This document shows positions 46,490 through 58,988 of a stretch of 64,000 nt of DNA, one piece after another. Each line of letters opens with the position of its first letter. Positions within the stretch are counted from its first letter, which is position 1. A program made the position numbers and the translations under genes. The stretch is taken from assembly GCA_947311845.1 (NCBI GenBank), contig CAMZMU010000041.1:130579840-130643839 (forward strand), in the 5' to 3' direction. The notes beneath the pieces were generated by a model that saw nothing but the letters and a program-made list of their open reading frames with translations, had not been told where the DNA came from and ran no database searches. This stretch comes from Poa pratensis (taxonomy: Eukaryota > Streptophyta > Magnoliopsida > Poales > Poaceae).

Positions 46490-49400
46490 ATGGCTCGAGG
46501 AGGCCGCGGAGGTCGCGGTAACCACAACAATGATGAGGATGATCTGCCGCCACCACCCTCGATGGCTCAGGTCTTGATGGCCATTGAGGAGAACCGTGGG
46601 CGCAATGAGCGTTGCTTGAGCAGTTGGTGCAGCAGAATGCACAGAGGAATGGCTGCAACACTCTCACTGAGTTCCTGCGCTCGCAGCCACCCACCTTTGC
46701 TGATGCTAAGGAGCCACTGGAAGCTGATGATTGGCTTCGTGCCTTGGAGCGCAAGTTCTCCGCGCTGCATGTCCCAGTGGCTGAGCAAGTCAACTTTGCC
46801 ACCTACCTCTTGGTTGGTGCGCTGGCTGTTGGTGGGAAAGCCATGTGGCTTGTTTCCAGCCAACCATGTCTTCACTTGGGCTGATTTCCGCACTGCCTTC
46901 CGTGCGGAGTACATTCCCCAGCCGATCATGGATTTGAAGAGGAGGGAGTTCCTGGATTTGCAACAGGGACGGATGGACCTCCGCACTTATGGTCGTGAGT
47001 TCAACCATCTCTCTCGTTACGCCCCAAGGGACGTGACCAATGATGCTGACAAGCAAGAGCTGTTCCGCAAGGGTCTTACCGCAGCTCCGCTATGAGTTGC
47101 TGCCCTTCAGGTTCCAGACCTATCAGGAGCTGTTCAACCAGGCTCTTACTCTTGAGCAAGGAAGAAAGGAACTTGAGGCTTCCAAGAGGCCCGCACACGG
47201 GGACCACCAGAGTTCCTCGGGTTCTGAGAGCAAGAAGCGCAGGGTGTTTGTTCCCTACAGCGCTGTGCCGCGTGCTCCATTCATGCCGAGGCCGCGGGAT
47301 ACAGGCCACCACCTCCGCGCCCCACTACTTCGACACTTGGGGTAGGGGAGTGGGTACCGTCCTATGCTACCTGCTCCACCTGGACTCACTTGCTACACCT
47401 GTGGCCAGGCTGGCCACTACTCCAGGGAGTGCCCCCAGAAGGCACCTATCACGGGAACTCCTGCACGAGCCCCTGCCACTCCAGCTGGCAAGGCTGGACC
47501 TATTGTGCGTGGTCGCCTGAACCACGTCTCTGCTGAAGAAGCTGAAGAGGACCCCGGCGTCCTTATGGGTGAGTTACGAATCAACAACAATTGCTACAGT
47601 TTTGTTTGATTCTGGAGCATCGCATTCATTCATATCCATAGCTTTTGCAAAAGACCACAAAATACCGTTTGAGAAATGAGCCATCCCTTGGTGATCCACT
47701 CCTGGCTCCAAATGGCAAACCGATGGGGTTACTCCTGAGTTCAGATTACTATAGGTTACTACTCTTTTCCTTTTGCTTTGGTAGCTCTGAGGTCAAGTGG
47801 CATTGATGTCATACTGGGCATGAACTGGCTAGCCAAATACCGGGCTAATCTCGACTGTGCTGCCAAGACCATCACCGTGACCAATTCTTCCGGCGACATT
47901 GTTGAAGTATTGGTCTGCACTATCAAGACCTCCATCTTCATCATACCCAACTCACCTGAGATCTCCTTTGCTTTATGGAAGGCGAATCCCCTCCTGAAAT
48001 CCAGGACATACACGTGGTGTGTGACTTCCCGGATGTGTTCCCGGAAGAATTGCCTGGCATGCCTCCTGACCGAAGTGTGGAGTTTGTCATAGATCTACTT
48101 CCCGGTACCGCTCCAATTTCCAAGAAGCCCTACCGTATGCCGGTGGAAGAGTTGGCTCTGTTGAAAGAGCAAATTGATCAGCTGTTAGCAAAGGATTTCA
48201 TCCAGCCTAGCAGTTCACCTTGGGGTTGTCCGGTACTCTTTGTCAAGAAGAGGGATTCTACCGTGCCTCGTCTAGTCTCTGACTATCGACCGTTGAATGC
48301 GGTGACAATCAAGAACAAGTATCCTATTCCTCGCATCAATGATCTGTTGGATCAGTTAGCTGGTGCAACGGTATTCTCCAAGATGGATCTGAGGTCAGGA
48401 TACCATCAGATCAAGATCAGAAAGGAGGATATTCCAAAGACGGCATTTGTTACTCGCTATGGCTCATATGAGTATACCGTCATGTCCTTTGGTCTCACAA
48501 TGCTCCAGCTACTTTCATGAGGCTCATGAACTCTGTCTTCATGGATTATCTTGACAAGTTTGTCGTCATTTACATCGATGACATCCTCGTTTATTCCAAA
48601 ACCGATGAAGAGCATGCCGAACATCTTCGTTTGGTTCTGACACGACTTCGAGAACACCGCCTCTATGCCAAGTTCTCCAAGTGTGAGTTTTGGTTGGATA
48701 ATCTCTTCCTTGGTCATGTGATATCCGCTAATGGTGTGGCTGTCATTCCCGACAAGATTCAGTCCATTTTGGATTGGAAAACTCCAATGTCAGTCAAGGA
48801 CATCCGTAGCTTTCTCGGATTGGCAGGTTACTACCGCCGATTCATCGAAGGTTTCTCCAAGATAGCCAAGGCCCTGACTGACCTTCTCAAGAAGGATAAA
48901 AAGTTCGTATGGACGGCCGAAGCTGAAGAGAGCTTCAAAACACTGAAAGCCAAACTCACGTCCGCTCCTGTGCTTGTCCTGCCGGACACGAGCAAGGATT
49001 TCGTCGTCTTCTGTGACGCCTCTCTGCAAGGCTTGGGCTGTGTGCTAATGCAAGATGGCCATGTGGTGGCATATGCTTCTCGCCAACTTAAGCCGCATGA
49101 GCTCAATTACCCAACTCATGATCTAGAACTTGCCGCGGTGGTTATGCTTTGAAGCAATGGAGACCATACCTGTTTGGTAACCGTTGCGAGATCTTCTCGG
49201 ATCACAAGAGTCTGAAGTACCTCTTCACCCAGCCGGATTTAAATCTCAGGCAAAGGCGTTGGTTGGAGTTAATCAAGGACTATGATGTGAGTCTGAACTA
49301 TCAACCCGGCAAAGCAAACGTCGTGGCTGACGCGCTAAGTCGGAAGTCCTATTGCAACAATCTGATGATTGAAAAGGCCCAACCTGCCCTCATGAAGAGT

Positions 49401-50887
49401 TCTCTCGTTTGAACTTAGAAATTGTTCCCTCGGCTACCTTGCAAATCTGGAGATCAAATCTACTCTTGTAGACCAGATTAAGGAAGCTCAAACCCGTGAC
49501 AAGGGTATTCTAAAAATCAAGGAGAACATTGCTAGCGGGAAGGCCAAATGTTTTTCTGTCAATGAATCCGGAGTTGTTTATTTTGGTGACCGCTTGGTAG
49601 TGCCAAAGAAACAAAATTGAGGGATGATCCTCCAAGAAGCTCATGAATCTCCTCTCTCTATTCATCCCGGTAGTACCAAATGTACCAAGACCTTCGACCA
49701 CAATTCTGGTGGACTCGGATGAAACGAGAAATTGCCAAGTATGTTGCTGAATGCGACACCTGTCGACGGGTAAAGGCTGAACATCAAAGGCCTGCCGGCA
49801 CTCTTCGCCCTATTGCAGTCCCCGAGTGGAAATGGGATGAAATTGGTATGGACTTCATCACCGGGTTTCCCCGATCTCAAAAGGGCAACAATGCAATCTG
49901 GGTAATCATTGATCGTCTTCCAAGGTTGCTCACTTCCTACCAGTCCGTGATGATATACGGGCAAGTCAACTTGCTGACTTATATTTGGCTCGTATTGTTC
50001 CATTGCATGGGGTCCCTCTGAGGATCATATCGGACCGTGGAAGTATCTTTGTATCCAAGTTTGGCAGAGTTTCCAAACTGCTATGGGGTCCCGTCTCAAC
50101 TTCAGTACCGCCTACCATCCTCAAACTGATGGTCAGACCGAAAGAGTGAACCAAGTGTTGGAAGACATGCTTCGGGCATGTGTAATCTCTTTTGGCAAGG
50201 GTTGGGAAAAGTATCTCCCTTTCGCGGAGTTCTCCTACAACAATAGCTATCAAGCTAGTCTGGGCATGGCTCCATTCGAGGTTCTCTATGGAAGAAAATG
50301 CCGCACTCCTAAATTGGTCCGAGACCGAGAGAGAGCACTCTTTGGTCCGGATGTGATCAATGAAGCTGAGGAGAAGGTAGAATCATAAGAGAGAATCTGA
50401 AGATTGCTCAGTCTAGGCAGAAGAGCTACTATGATAAGCACCATCAGGAAATTCACTATGAAATTGGTGATAAAGCTTATCTCCGCGTCTCTCCCCTTCG
50501 TGGCGTTCGCCGCTTCGGTATCAAAGGGAAATTGGCCCCTCGCTATGTTGGCCCTTTCACCGTTCTGGCCAAGCGAGGAGATCTTTCTTATAATTGGAGT
50601 TACCGGTCAAATTCCCAAATGTACATGATGTGTTTCATGTCTCCCAACTTCGCCGGTGTTTTAAAGATCCTATCCATGGGGTCAATCATGAAGAGCTAGA
50701 TCTCCAGGAAGATCTCACTTATCGCGAGCATCCTATCCGTGTCCTGGATGAAGCCGAAAGGAAGACCCGTAACAAGACTACCAAGTTCCTCAAAGTTCAG
50801 TGGTCTCACCATTCCGAGGAAGAAGCAACTTGGGAAAGAGAGTCTAGTCTTCGCGAGGAGTATCCCGACTTCTTTCCGCAATCTTAG
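46490..50887 (+). pseudogene. chromovirus gag-pol polyprotein, many frameshifts
   Basis: ATG at 46490 (MARGGRGGRGNHNNDED). Domains in order: gag (46600-47180); CCHC knuckle CYTCGQAGHYSREC (about 47391); protease site FDSGASHSF (about 47608); reverse transcriptase (48090-48720) with [12 protein letters not shown] and catalytic YIDD at 48571; RNase H (48980-49250) with FCDAS and SDHKSL; integrase with a zinc site H...H...CDTC (49640-49770), GMDFITGFP, the ISDRG region near 50030 and FEVLYGRKC; and a chromodomain at about 50715-50870 (HPIRVLDEAERKTRNK, then KVQWSHHSEEEATWE). The frame changes at least eight times (near 46610, 46830, 47090, 47345, 48500, 49150, 49410 and 49950), with a TGA near 49618. 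The copy cannot make a functional polyprotein. Confidence 0.92.
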
Positions 50888-50923
50888 AATCTCGGGACGA
50901 GATTCCTGTAAGGGGGATAGAAT

Positions 50924-53900
50924 TGTAACAGCCCAAAGTTTGAGAACCTAAAAACCTGTGTAATTTTTCCACTTTTGTGTTAATTGCATCATGGCATCCA
51001 TGCATAATCATGTCTCTTTTGAGTTAACACAACAGTTGTATCGAAATGTTGTTGAGTTGTTAAAACAAAATGCCAAATTGCTCTAACCAATTTCAAACAT
51101 GAAGGCACTTAAACTTGCAAAACAAAAATACTTGACAACTTATATTTGTCAAGGAGGTTTCAAGAGTTCCAAAATAATATTTTGCACTTGCTCCAAAATA
51201 TTAAAGGAGCAACATTTTGAAATTTAGCAAAATGAGATAAACGAACCCTATGAACAAATGTTGTCCAAACTATTTTATTTTGCAACGCCAAATTTTGTGG
51301 TGCCTTTACATGCTGTTGGGAGGCTACCCAAATTTTGTCATATTTTTATAAAATGTTTTGGTGCCTAATTTAAATCAGGGAATGTTGCTGGTTTTAAAAA
51401 AGAAAAGGAAAAAGGACCTATCTGTGATGGTACGAAGTTTACGAGGGGGTTTTCGCAAAATTCCCTTTCTTCTTCGTTCTGTAGCGACCGCACCGGCAGC
51501 TCCCGCCTGACCCGCTCGACGCCGAGCTCGCCAGGGGGGCCCCGCGGCCTCTCTGCCTCCACACGCGAGGAGAGGAAGGCCCCACAGTGCGCTGCTCACT
51601 ATCCACGGCCGCCCACCTGCTCCCTCTCCCCCGTTTCTCCTCCCCACGAGCTCACCACCGAGCTGGCCGTCGCCGACGCGTCGCCGCCGTATGGAGCGTC
51701 CCCGTCCAAATCGCGGAGTACCAGCCGCTCCGCCGCGCCGTCCTCTACGGCCTCGTCCAAGGAATCGAGACGGGCCGCTCGAAATCGGCCCCGACGACCT
51801 CTTCTTCCTCGCTGTCGTCCGCACATCGCCGAGCTCCGCACCGCCACGTTGGTCCATCTCTGGCCACTCCGTCTGCACCACCGCGCTCGATGGTGAGCCT
51901 CTGGCCTCGCTGGCCCTTCTCCCCTCTCCCCTGCCGCGCTAGCGCGTTCCACGCCGCCGTGGCCGTAGCCTCGCCGTCGTGTAGACGTATCCGGTGACAA
52001 TCCCGGATTTTTCCGGAGTCCATACCGGAATAAGAAAAGCGGTACTAGACACCGACATTTTAGCCTGGAATTAAACCGGAAATATTTCCGGATTGATTTT
52101 CTCCCGGTGAAAAACCCAGAAAATTCCGGACTGGAATCCGGATTTGCAATACTGTTTTGGATTTTTCTGTTTTCTTTTCACCCCCTTATCTCTAAATGTA
52201 TAAATATGATATTGTTGCTTAAATAAATCATCAAAAAGTAATATCAAAAAGGAAATTTATAAAAATATTAACTTTTTATCGGTGCATCAGAAAAATGCGT
52301 GTAATATACCAAAATGCTCAGAAAATCATGATATGTCCAGAATCATCATCATGCATATTTGTCACATTTGAAATACTGTACTTCTAGTAGTACTAAAATC
52401 ATTAAGCTAAATGTGGGGTGTTTTCCTCTCCGGTTGAAGTATTATTTCTCGCACCCCATTTAAATTGCTAGATAGCTAATAATAAGTTCAGTACATTTAA
52501 ATTGTCATGCCATCATGTGTTTGCGCATTGCACCGGTGTTATCTGTGGTTTTGATTGTTCCTCTCCGGTATTGTCTGTGCATCGGTAGATCAAGGAGTGG
52601 AAGTGACACCGCAGTCTCGTGACGATCCGTACTACCAGCCGTATCAACAAGGCAAGCGTAATCCCCCTCTGAGCATATCTTATCCTATGTTACCGCAAAT
52701 ATTTTCTCCACTATAATATTGCATGCGGTTCTAAATGTCAATTTTATTGGATTAGAGTATCCTATAGTTGCATTAAGTTTCCGATGCCATTACCTGTTTC
52801 CCCTCCTATTATCCATAGGTTTGTATTGTTGGCCTGAGATACTTAACTATGCAATGTTGATGCTTAGCCATGCTTAGTTAAATGTTCCGCCGTTCGGTGG
52901 ATATTACATGTTGGAAGCAGGTGTTGAATTGTGCAGATGATGGTGGAGAATTGTGGTGACAGGTAATAAGATGCTAAAGGTGGGGATGAGAGGCCACTGT
53001 GGTTGTGGTGCTTTGTCTCGTTCTCGCCGCCTAGGTGCGAGTTCTTTACCTCCCGAACCAAGACTGAGCGTGCAACCATGCGTGAGGCCTATGCATTCGC
53101 AGTGCAGGAACCATCATAGACTAAATAACTCGGACGGGACTAGCCAGGGTCCTCTAGTTCGGGCTTCCATTTGCGCGTGCGTGACGATGGTAGTATGAAC
53201 TGGGATGAGGATGGTGGTGTTAGGAAAATAAGTGGCCGTGGGGCAGGGTGCTGGAGGCACGGAACCTGTCCTGCCGTCACTGATGATCCTGGAAAGTCTT
53301 TAGCGAGGGAGAAGTCGACACCGCTCCCACCCAGCCGGCTTTCCAAGGAAGAGAGCTAATGCGCAGGTAATGGGTCGGACGGTACGCGTGGCTAACATTG
53401 TACACCCCTGCAGGGTATATCTTTTCGAAAAGCCGTGTCCACGGTTACGGACGACTTGGGAATGGACGATAAGACCATAGAATAACTTGAACGGAATGAT
53501 TAAAAACTGAGTACTAAAGGTACTACTCAAGATTGTAAGGTGAGCTTCCTCGAGGGTGATTCGGGGAGGTGCCTTGTATCACAGGTACAGTGGTTGATGA
53601 TGGTGGTTGATGTTGAGAGGGTGATCAAGAGAAAAGAGTTACTTCTTACCCCTTTTCAAAATACTCTGATTAGTCGATGCCATGGAGTTATGTTTTATTA
53701 AATAAAATCCGCTTTATGCAAAACAGCCATACAGCTTTGAAAGCCTCATCGGGCTAAAGCTCTATATATAATCTTGCGAGTTCATCGAACTCAACGTATT
53801 TTGTTTTGTTTTAGAGGAGGACTTCACCGACCTCGAAGGTGGGTTCTTTGTGGACGTCGACGAGTAGTCTGGGGTTCCCAGTTGGCAGCTTGGGACATCC

Positions 53901-54298
53901 CGGAACAGCTGGCGCTGGATGTTTATCTGTAGGCCTCTTAGGCCATATTTGGATCTTGTTGTTTAGAACAACCTAATTCGCTTCCGCATGTTGTACTGTT
54001 GGGTCTGTGACCTCTGATTGTAATTTGCTATCTTTCTCTATTATAAGAGTTGAACTATAATGATTTGCGTCGTAAAGTCTGTGATGTGCCAGTTGTTCCA
54101 CAAGTCTTGATCTCTCTATTATGTATTGATAGTTGAGCATGTGTTAAGACATCAATCGGGGTGTTGCGTTGCCAATGATCAATTCCGAGCAACGCCTGCC
54201 AAAGGTTTTGGCCGGGGATTGGTAAACCCGTAACCTCCGGTTGTATCGCTTAACCGGTGACACTCAGCACTGTATAGCAGTCGGGTCGGGGCGCAACA
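50924..54298 (+). repeat. chromovirus 3' LTR
   Basis: 3375 bp, uninterrupted, starting TGTAACAGCCC directly after the purine tract and ending CGGGGCGCAACA next to the ACATG duplication. It serves as the empty-site reference for the nested insertion in the 5' LTR. Confidence 0.93.
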
Positions 54299-54303
54299 AC
54301 ATG

Positions 54304-55384
54304 CTTGGCGCGGTTGCCAACCTTAGTCATGCGGCACCAGCCATCAACTATTGTGGCGATTCAATTACCTTTTACTGGTCTTTGCAAGTACTTTAGTGAA
54401 CGAATTTTTTGGTGTCGTCCATAACAAGTGAGAGCTATGGTGGCATAACAACGTGCAGTTCCATTATGTGGCAAGAATTTTGAGGCTTATGATCATGATT
54501 TTCCTTCTTCTTTGATTAGGATTTGCTTTGTGTTTGTGGGTTCAGCTACCCATTATCTGGTTGTAAACATTATTCTTGTTATCTCAGATAAACCAAATTC
54601 AGTTAAAATAATATTTACCCCTTTTTTTATAAACTTATTTGTAGTCGTAGTCCTAGGGGCGTTCTACCGCCGCTCGAGCTCGGGCGGCCGCCTGGCAGGG
54701 GCAACACAACGGTTTGTGTTTATGGTTCTTTATTAGTATTTTTTCTTCTAAAAATGCCATCTTAAATATGTTTGTCCATGTTTTGATGAAAATTCAGTTT
54801 GACTCTTAGGAGTAGATGCTCTCACTTTCGAAAAACGTATTTTAAAATGTCAAATATCCCGTAGTGTCCATCTCCACATTGTACGTGAGCATACAAAGTT
54901 TTATGGAACAAAACATTTTTGTGACCTATGTAAACGATAAATTTTGCTGTTATAAAACGACATTTCCCGATATTTTCTTTTTATCTTTTCACACAGATTG
55001 TAAAAACTTCTTTATTCGCGAACGTGCGCACTTGGAATGTGATGATGGATACAATTTTTATATTTTAAATTGCATTAAAATTATGTTTTTAGTATCTGCT
55101 CTGCGTCAAAACCGACGTGTCCAGGTTTCAAGAGTTTTCTGGCTCTGCCACTGTGCAGATATGTATTGATCGTAGTTTTTTTTTTTTGATAAAGTCATAG
55201 GCGTGACACGCACGCACAAGTGCACATGAACACGAAGCATCGCTAGATCCTTTTTTTTTTCTAAGGCACCCGTTAAATAACCACAAAGCAGCCTGAAGTC
55301 CTTAAAATTGCACTTCAAGTTGTCAAAAAAAAGTCCTTAAAATTGCACTTCATCTTCTCCAGTGGACGAACCACCACCTCGGCC
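54304..55384. other. serpin copy 2 upstream region, TE debris
   Basis: No gene recognised. It resumes the target sequence of the solo LTR and chromovirus. An AT-rich block at about 54740-55153 ends TGGCTCTGCCACTG, like the insert in the first serpin intron. AAGTCCTTAAAATTGCACTT occurs twice (55295 and 55332), a 37-bp-period direct repeat just before the serpin start. Confidence 0.4.
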
Positions 55385-58300
55385 ATGGCAACCGCCGACA
55401 TCGGCCTCTTCATCGAGCACCAGACCGCTGCGCCCTCCGCCTCGCCTCCGCCATCTCTGCAACTGCCAATTCCAAGGGCTCTTCCAGCAACGCCGCCGTC
55501 TCCCCGCTCTCCCTCCACGTCGCGCTCAGCCTCGTCGCCGCCGGCGCTGGCGGCGCCACCCGCGACCAGCTCGCCGCCACACTCGGACCCGCGGGTCAAG
55601 GAGACGCTGAGGGTCTCCACGCACTCGCGGAGCAGGTTGTGCAGCTCGTGCTCGCCGACGCTTCCGGCGCCGGCGGCCCGCGCATTGCCTTCGCTAGCGG
55701 GGTCTTCGTCGACATGTCGCTCCCGCTCAAGCCTTCCTTCAAGAATCTCGATGTGGGCAATTACAAGGCGGAGACGCAGTCCGTGGACTTCCAAACTAAG
55801 GTGATCGCCTTCCTAAGTTCCTAGCTTGTTTAGCTATTTCTTGAAAGACCGGAAACCAAGTTAGAGTGTTAGAGCATCTCTACCGGTACGTATCTGGCGG
55901 AACTATAAATGCGGGATACAGTTTGTGTTTTGCTTGTGTTATAGGTTGAAATAGCATCACGCAGAAAAGAAACTGAAAAGTGAACTGTAAATTTAAATTT
56001 TTTGAACTCAAGGGAACAAACAGATATATCATAGCAAGTTCTTCAACAAAAGTATAGAATCGGAGCATTTTACAATGTGGGATCCTGAAATGTATCGCCA
56101 CCCTAACCCTAATGCCACAATTTGACTCACCGGAGCCATCGGGTGCTGCGGTGATGTAGTGGCGGCGTCGGAGACGAGGTTGACGTAGAGCTTGTCCTCC
56201 TCCTCGGCTAGGCCGTGCCTCTCCTCCGCCTTCTCCTTCGCCGCGCCCTCGGCGGCGACGCCCTACTCGAGGAGGATGGCGTGGAGCTCCTCGTACAGGC
56301 GGCGACGCTTCTGGAGCTCCGCCTCCTCCCGCGCGGTACGCTGGCAGAGCACCGCGGTGACGGCGTCGAAGGAGCCCTCGGGGAAGACGTCCTCCGGCCC
56401 AAAATCAGAGGCAAAGGCGGCCAGGTCGTAGCCCTCGATTGGCTCCTCCTCCGGAGCCTCCCTCTACGGCGTGCGCATCCGCCCGCCGGGTGAGCTCCCC
56501 GTCTCGTCGTGGCGGCGCGCCGCTTGCTTCTGTTCGAACTCCTCTATCGCGCGGTACAGGAGGGTAGGCGGCGGCTCCAATCCGGCGTTGGTGTAGCAGC
56601 GCGCCGATCACTTCCGGGCCGCGTCGGAGACGACGAGCTTCTTCTGCTCGTCGTCGGAATTGTTGCCGTCGCCGCCGTCCCCCCCCCCCCCCCCCCGCCT
56701 GATGGAGCCACTACGAGGCCACATCACGGTGCGGCTGTGCCGGCTGGATCTGTTCTCGGTGGGGACGAATTTCTCGTCGGCGGCGGTGGAGTGTTCGGTG
56801 GATTTCTCGTCGGCGGAGGAGTGTGGCACGGGCTGTGAACTGAATCCATAGCCCCGTGCGGTAGAAATATAGGTCGCGTGGTTGGATTTCGGGCCACCGT
56901 AAACATTTTACAGGCTGGGTCGGCTATACGGACTTTGTTCTGGCCAAAAAAGGGCCCGAATCCGTATAGCCGCCGGAATTTCACAGTTCTGCGTGTTTTA
57001 CGGGTTATGCTAGAATTACTCTTATACCGAAGAAAAATAGCAGCAAAGCTGGAATGAACCTTCTTCGATCTCATCTCATGACCGAGCTTTAGTACTGTTA
57101 TGAAGATATATAGGCATACGTAGCTATAGAGCAGTGCTGAAAGCCTCCAGTCTTTTGGATGTTCTAGTACATTGCAATAGGTTGAACTGGATGGTTCAAG
57201 CTTGTGCAGTTTCCTTCTATGTCTGGCTTAATTATGTGATAAAATTATTAACCTTGACACTTTTGTCCAATTTAATTATTGAAGTTTAGAAATTAATGGA
57301 ACTTTGTAAGAGCAGTGTGTTGTTGCTTCTTGTATTTTTTAGCGTATTGTCATATAGCTTGGGGGTGTTTCTCTTCGTTCTGCACTCTGCTCTTGTCACA
57401 TTATTGTAAAATATGCTATTTAGATTTTACCTTGGTGCAAACAATTTACACTTTGGACTTTGCACCACTGTGATTTTCGGATAGCCAAACTATTACTTTT
57501 AGAAGTGTAAATTTCAGTGTGCTCTTGAAGGCATGGGGAATTTGCTGATATTTATACTTTTAGGGTCATGATCCTAGTATGTATGTTCGATCATTAGGAA
57601 TGTCCAGGGCCTTCCAAATATTCAGCCTGTATTTATATGTTTGACAAGTATGGCACCGATGTTGTTTCTCATGTTCAGAAGTTGTGGCCAAGTTCCTTAT
57701 GTGGTTTTCATTTGCTACCGTTAGTAGGAATTTCATTTGTAAGATGTACAAAAATCAGCTAATGGTTAGAATTGACGTAATATCAGTAGAGGTATTGCAC
57801 TGTGTGCTTCTAGATGGTGCCATGACCATTTCAGTCAATATACCCATGTAAATTGTGTACTTGTATGCCAATTTTACTACGGAAATGCTTTATGGAAATG
57901 TTAGTGTGCAGTCTTGGATTCTCAATGTTGTTTGAAAGGAAATATTTTTTGGTTTCTCAGAAGTTTGATGGAACAATAATATCTACCATTTAGCCTTCTT
58001 TTGCATATTGTCTTCCTTTTTTTGCTTTGGCCATTCTAAAATCTGCAACTAAATTATGTATTATGGTTTCGGGCTTTTGGCCACTAAAACTGCAAGTAAA
58101 TTACATGCTATTGTTTTTCCAGTTGTGCTATTATTGATGTATTTTGAATTTTTCCAGGCTGCTGAAATTGCTGGTCAAGTGAACTCATGGGTAGAGAAAA
58201 TCACAACAGGTCTCATCCAAGAGATCCTTCCTGCAGGGTCTATTGACAATACCACTAGACTGGTTCTTGGTAATACCCTTTATTTGAAAGGAGCTTGGAC

Positions 58301-58988
58301 CCAGAAGTTTGATGCATCTAAGACAAAACACGACAGGTTCCACCTTCTTGATGGGAGCTCAGTTCAAGCACCATTCATGACCACTACAAAGAAGCAATAC
58401 CTTTTGTCTTCTCACAGCTTGAAGGTAATTAAGCTTCCTTACCAGCAAGGTGGGGACAAGAGGCAATTCTCCATGTATATTCTTCTTCCAGAAGCAAAGT
58501 ACGGTGTCTTTTCTCTCTCTAAATATTATGATCTCTCAAACTTGGCCAACAAGTTGAGCACCGAACCAGAGTTCATGGAGAAGCATATCCCAACATAGAA
58601 AGATCCAGTGGGGAAATTCAAGGTCCCCAAGTTCAAGATATCATTTGAATTTGAAGCGTCGAATTTGATCAAAGGTTTGGGTCTTCAGTTGTCATTTAGC
58701 TCAGAAGCAGATCTTTCCGTGATGGTGGATTCACCGGTGGCAAAGAGCTTGTGCATCTCATCTGTTTTCCACAAGTCGTTTGTCGAAGTGAATGAAGAAG
58801 GAACCGAAGCGGCAACTATTGCAGATATGACATTTTTGTCAGCGCATCGGCAAGTAGAGCCCGTGAAGATGGATTTTGTCGCGGATCACCCTTTCATCTT
58901 CCTTATCCGAGAAGATATCACAGGTGTGGTGCTATTCATTGGTCATGTGGCCAATCCGCTCGAATCTTCATGGTATGTTTTGCTCTGA
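55385..58988 (+). pseudogene. plant serpin, copy 2 (one frameshift, one stop)
   Basis: Two exons, as usual for cereal serpins. Exon 1, 55385-55800, starts [14 protein letters not shown] and ends SVDFQTK at AAG|GTGATC. Exon 2, 58158-58988, opens at TTCCAG|GCTGCTGAAA. A one-base loss near 55426-55430 shifts the frame; from there frame 3 reads the expected helix regions through [20 protein letters not shown]. Exon 2 is open except for TAG at 58596-58598, where copy 1 has CAG. The body has [13 protein letters not shown] and [20 protein letters not shown], the hinge [10 protein letters not shown], a loop with an unusual [12 protein letters not shown] stretch, and the end [11 protein letters not shown] plus a short tail. 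The total would be about 415 residues (family about 400). The intron carries a Harbinger-type insertion. The loop differs from copy 1, so the two would have had different targets. Confidence 0.9.
55872..57021 (-). mobile_element. Harbinger-type non-autonomous element in serpin intron
   Basis: Inverted ends GAGCATCTCTACCGG and (reverse) GAGTAATTCTAGC are flanked by TTA on both sides (55869-55871 and 57022-57024), the PIF/Harbinger signature. The 1150-bp interior is GC-rich and on the minus strand reads as a broken frame from ATG 56724 (MWPRSGSIRRGGG). It continues with blocks such as YDLAAFASDFGPEDVF and REEAELQKRRRLYEEL; there are in-frame stops and a long C-run at 56680-56697. It codes for no transposase. 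The protein-like part matches nothing known to me and could be a captured gene fragment. Serpin copy 1 lacks this insertion. Confidence 0.6.

Larger units (their letters stand above)
34292..54298 (+). mobile_element. full-length Tekay/Del-type chromovirus (Gypsy), with nested insert
   Basis: Flanked by a perfect target duplication ACATG (34287-34291 and 54299-54303). The LTRs begin TGTAACAGCCCAAAG and end CGCCACA/CGCAACA. The primer site TGGTATCAGAGC at 45900-45911 is complementary to initiator-Met tRNA. A purine tract AAGGGGGATAG lies just before the 3' LTR. The coding region (46490-50887) runs gag, protease, reverse transcriptase, RNase H, integrase and a C-terminal chromodomain, the order and end domain of the Tekay/Del chromovirus clade. 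A second retrotransposon (35665-43881) sits in the 5' LTR. Without that insert the element is about 11.8 kb. Confidence 0.92.
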
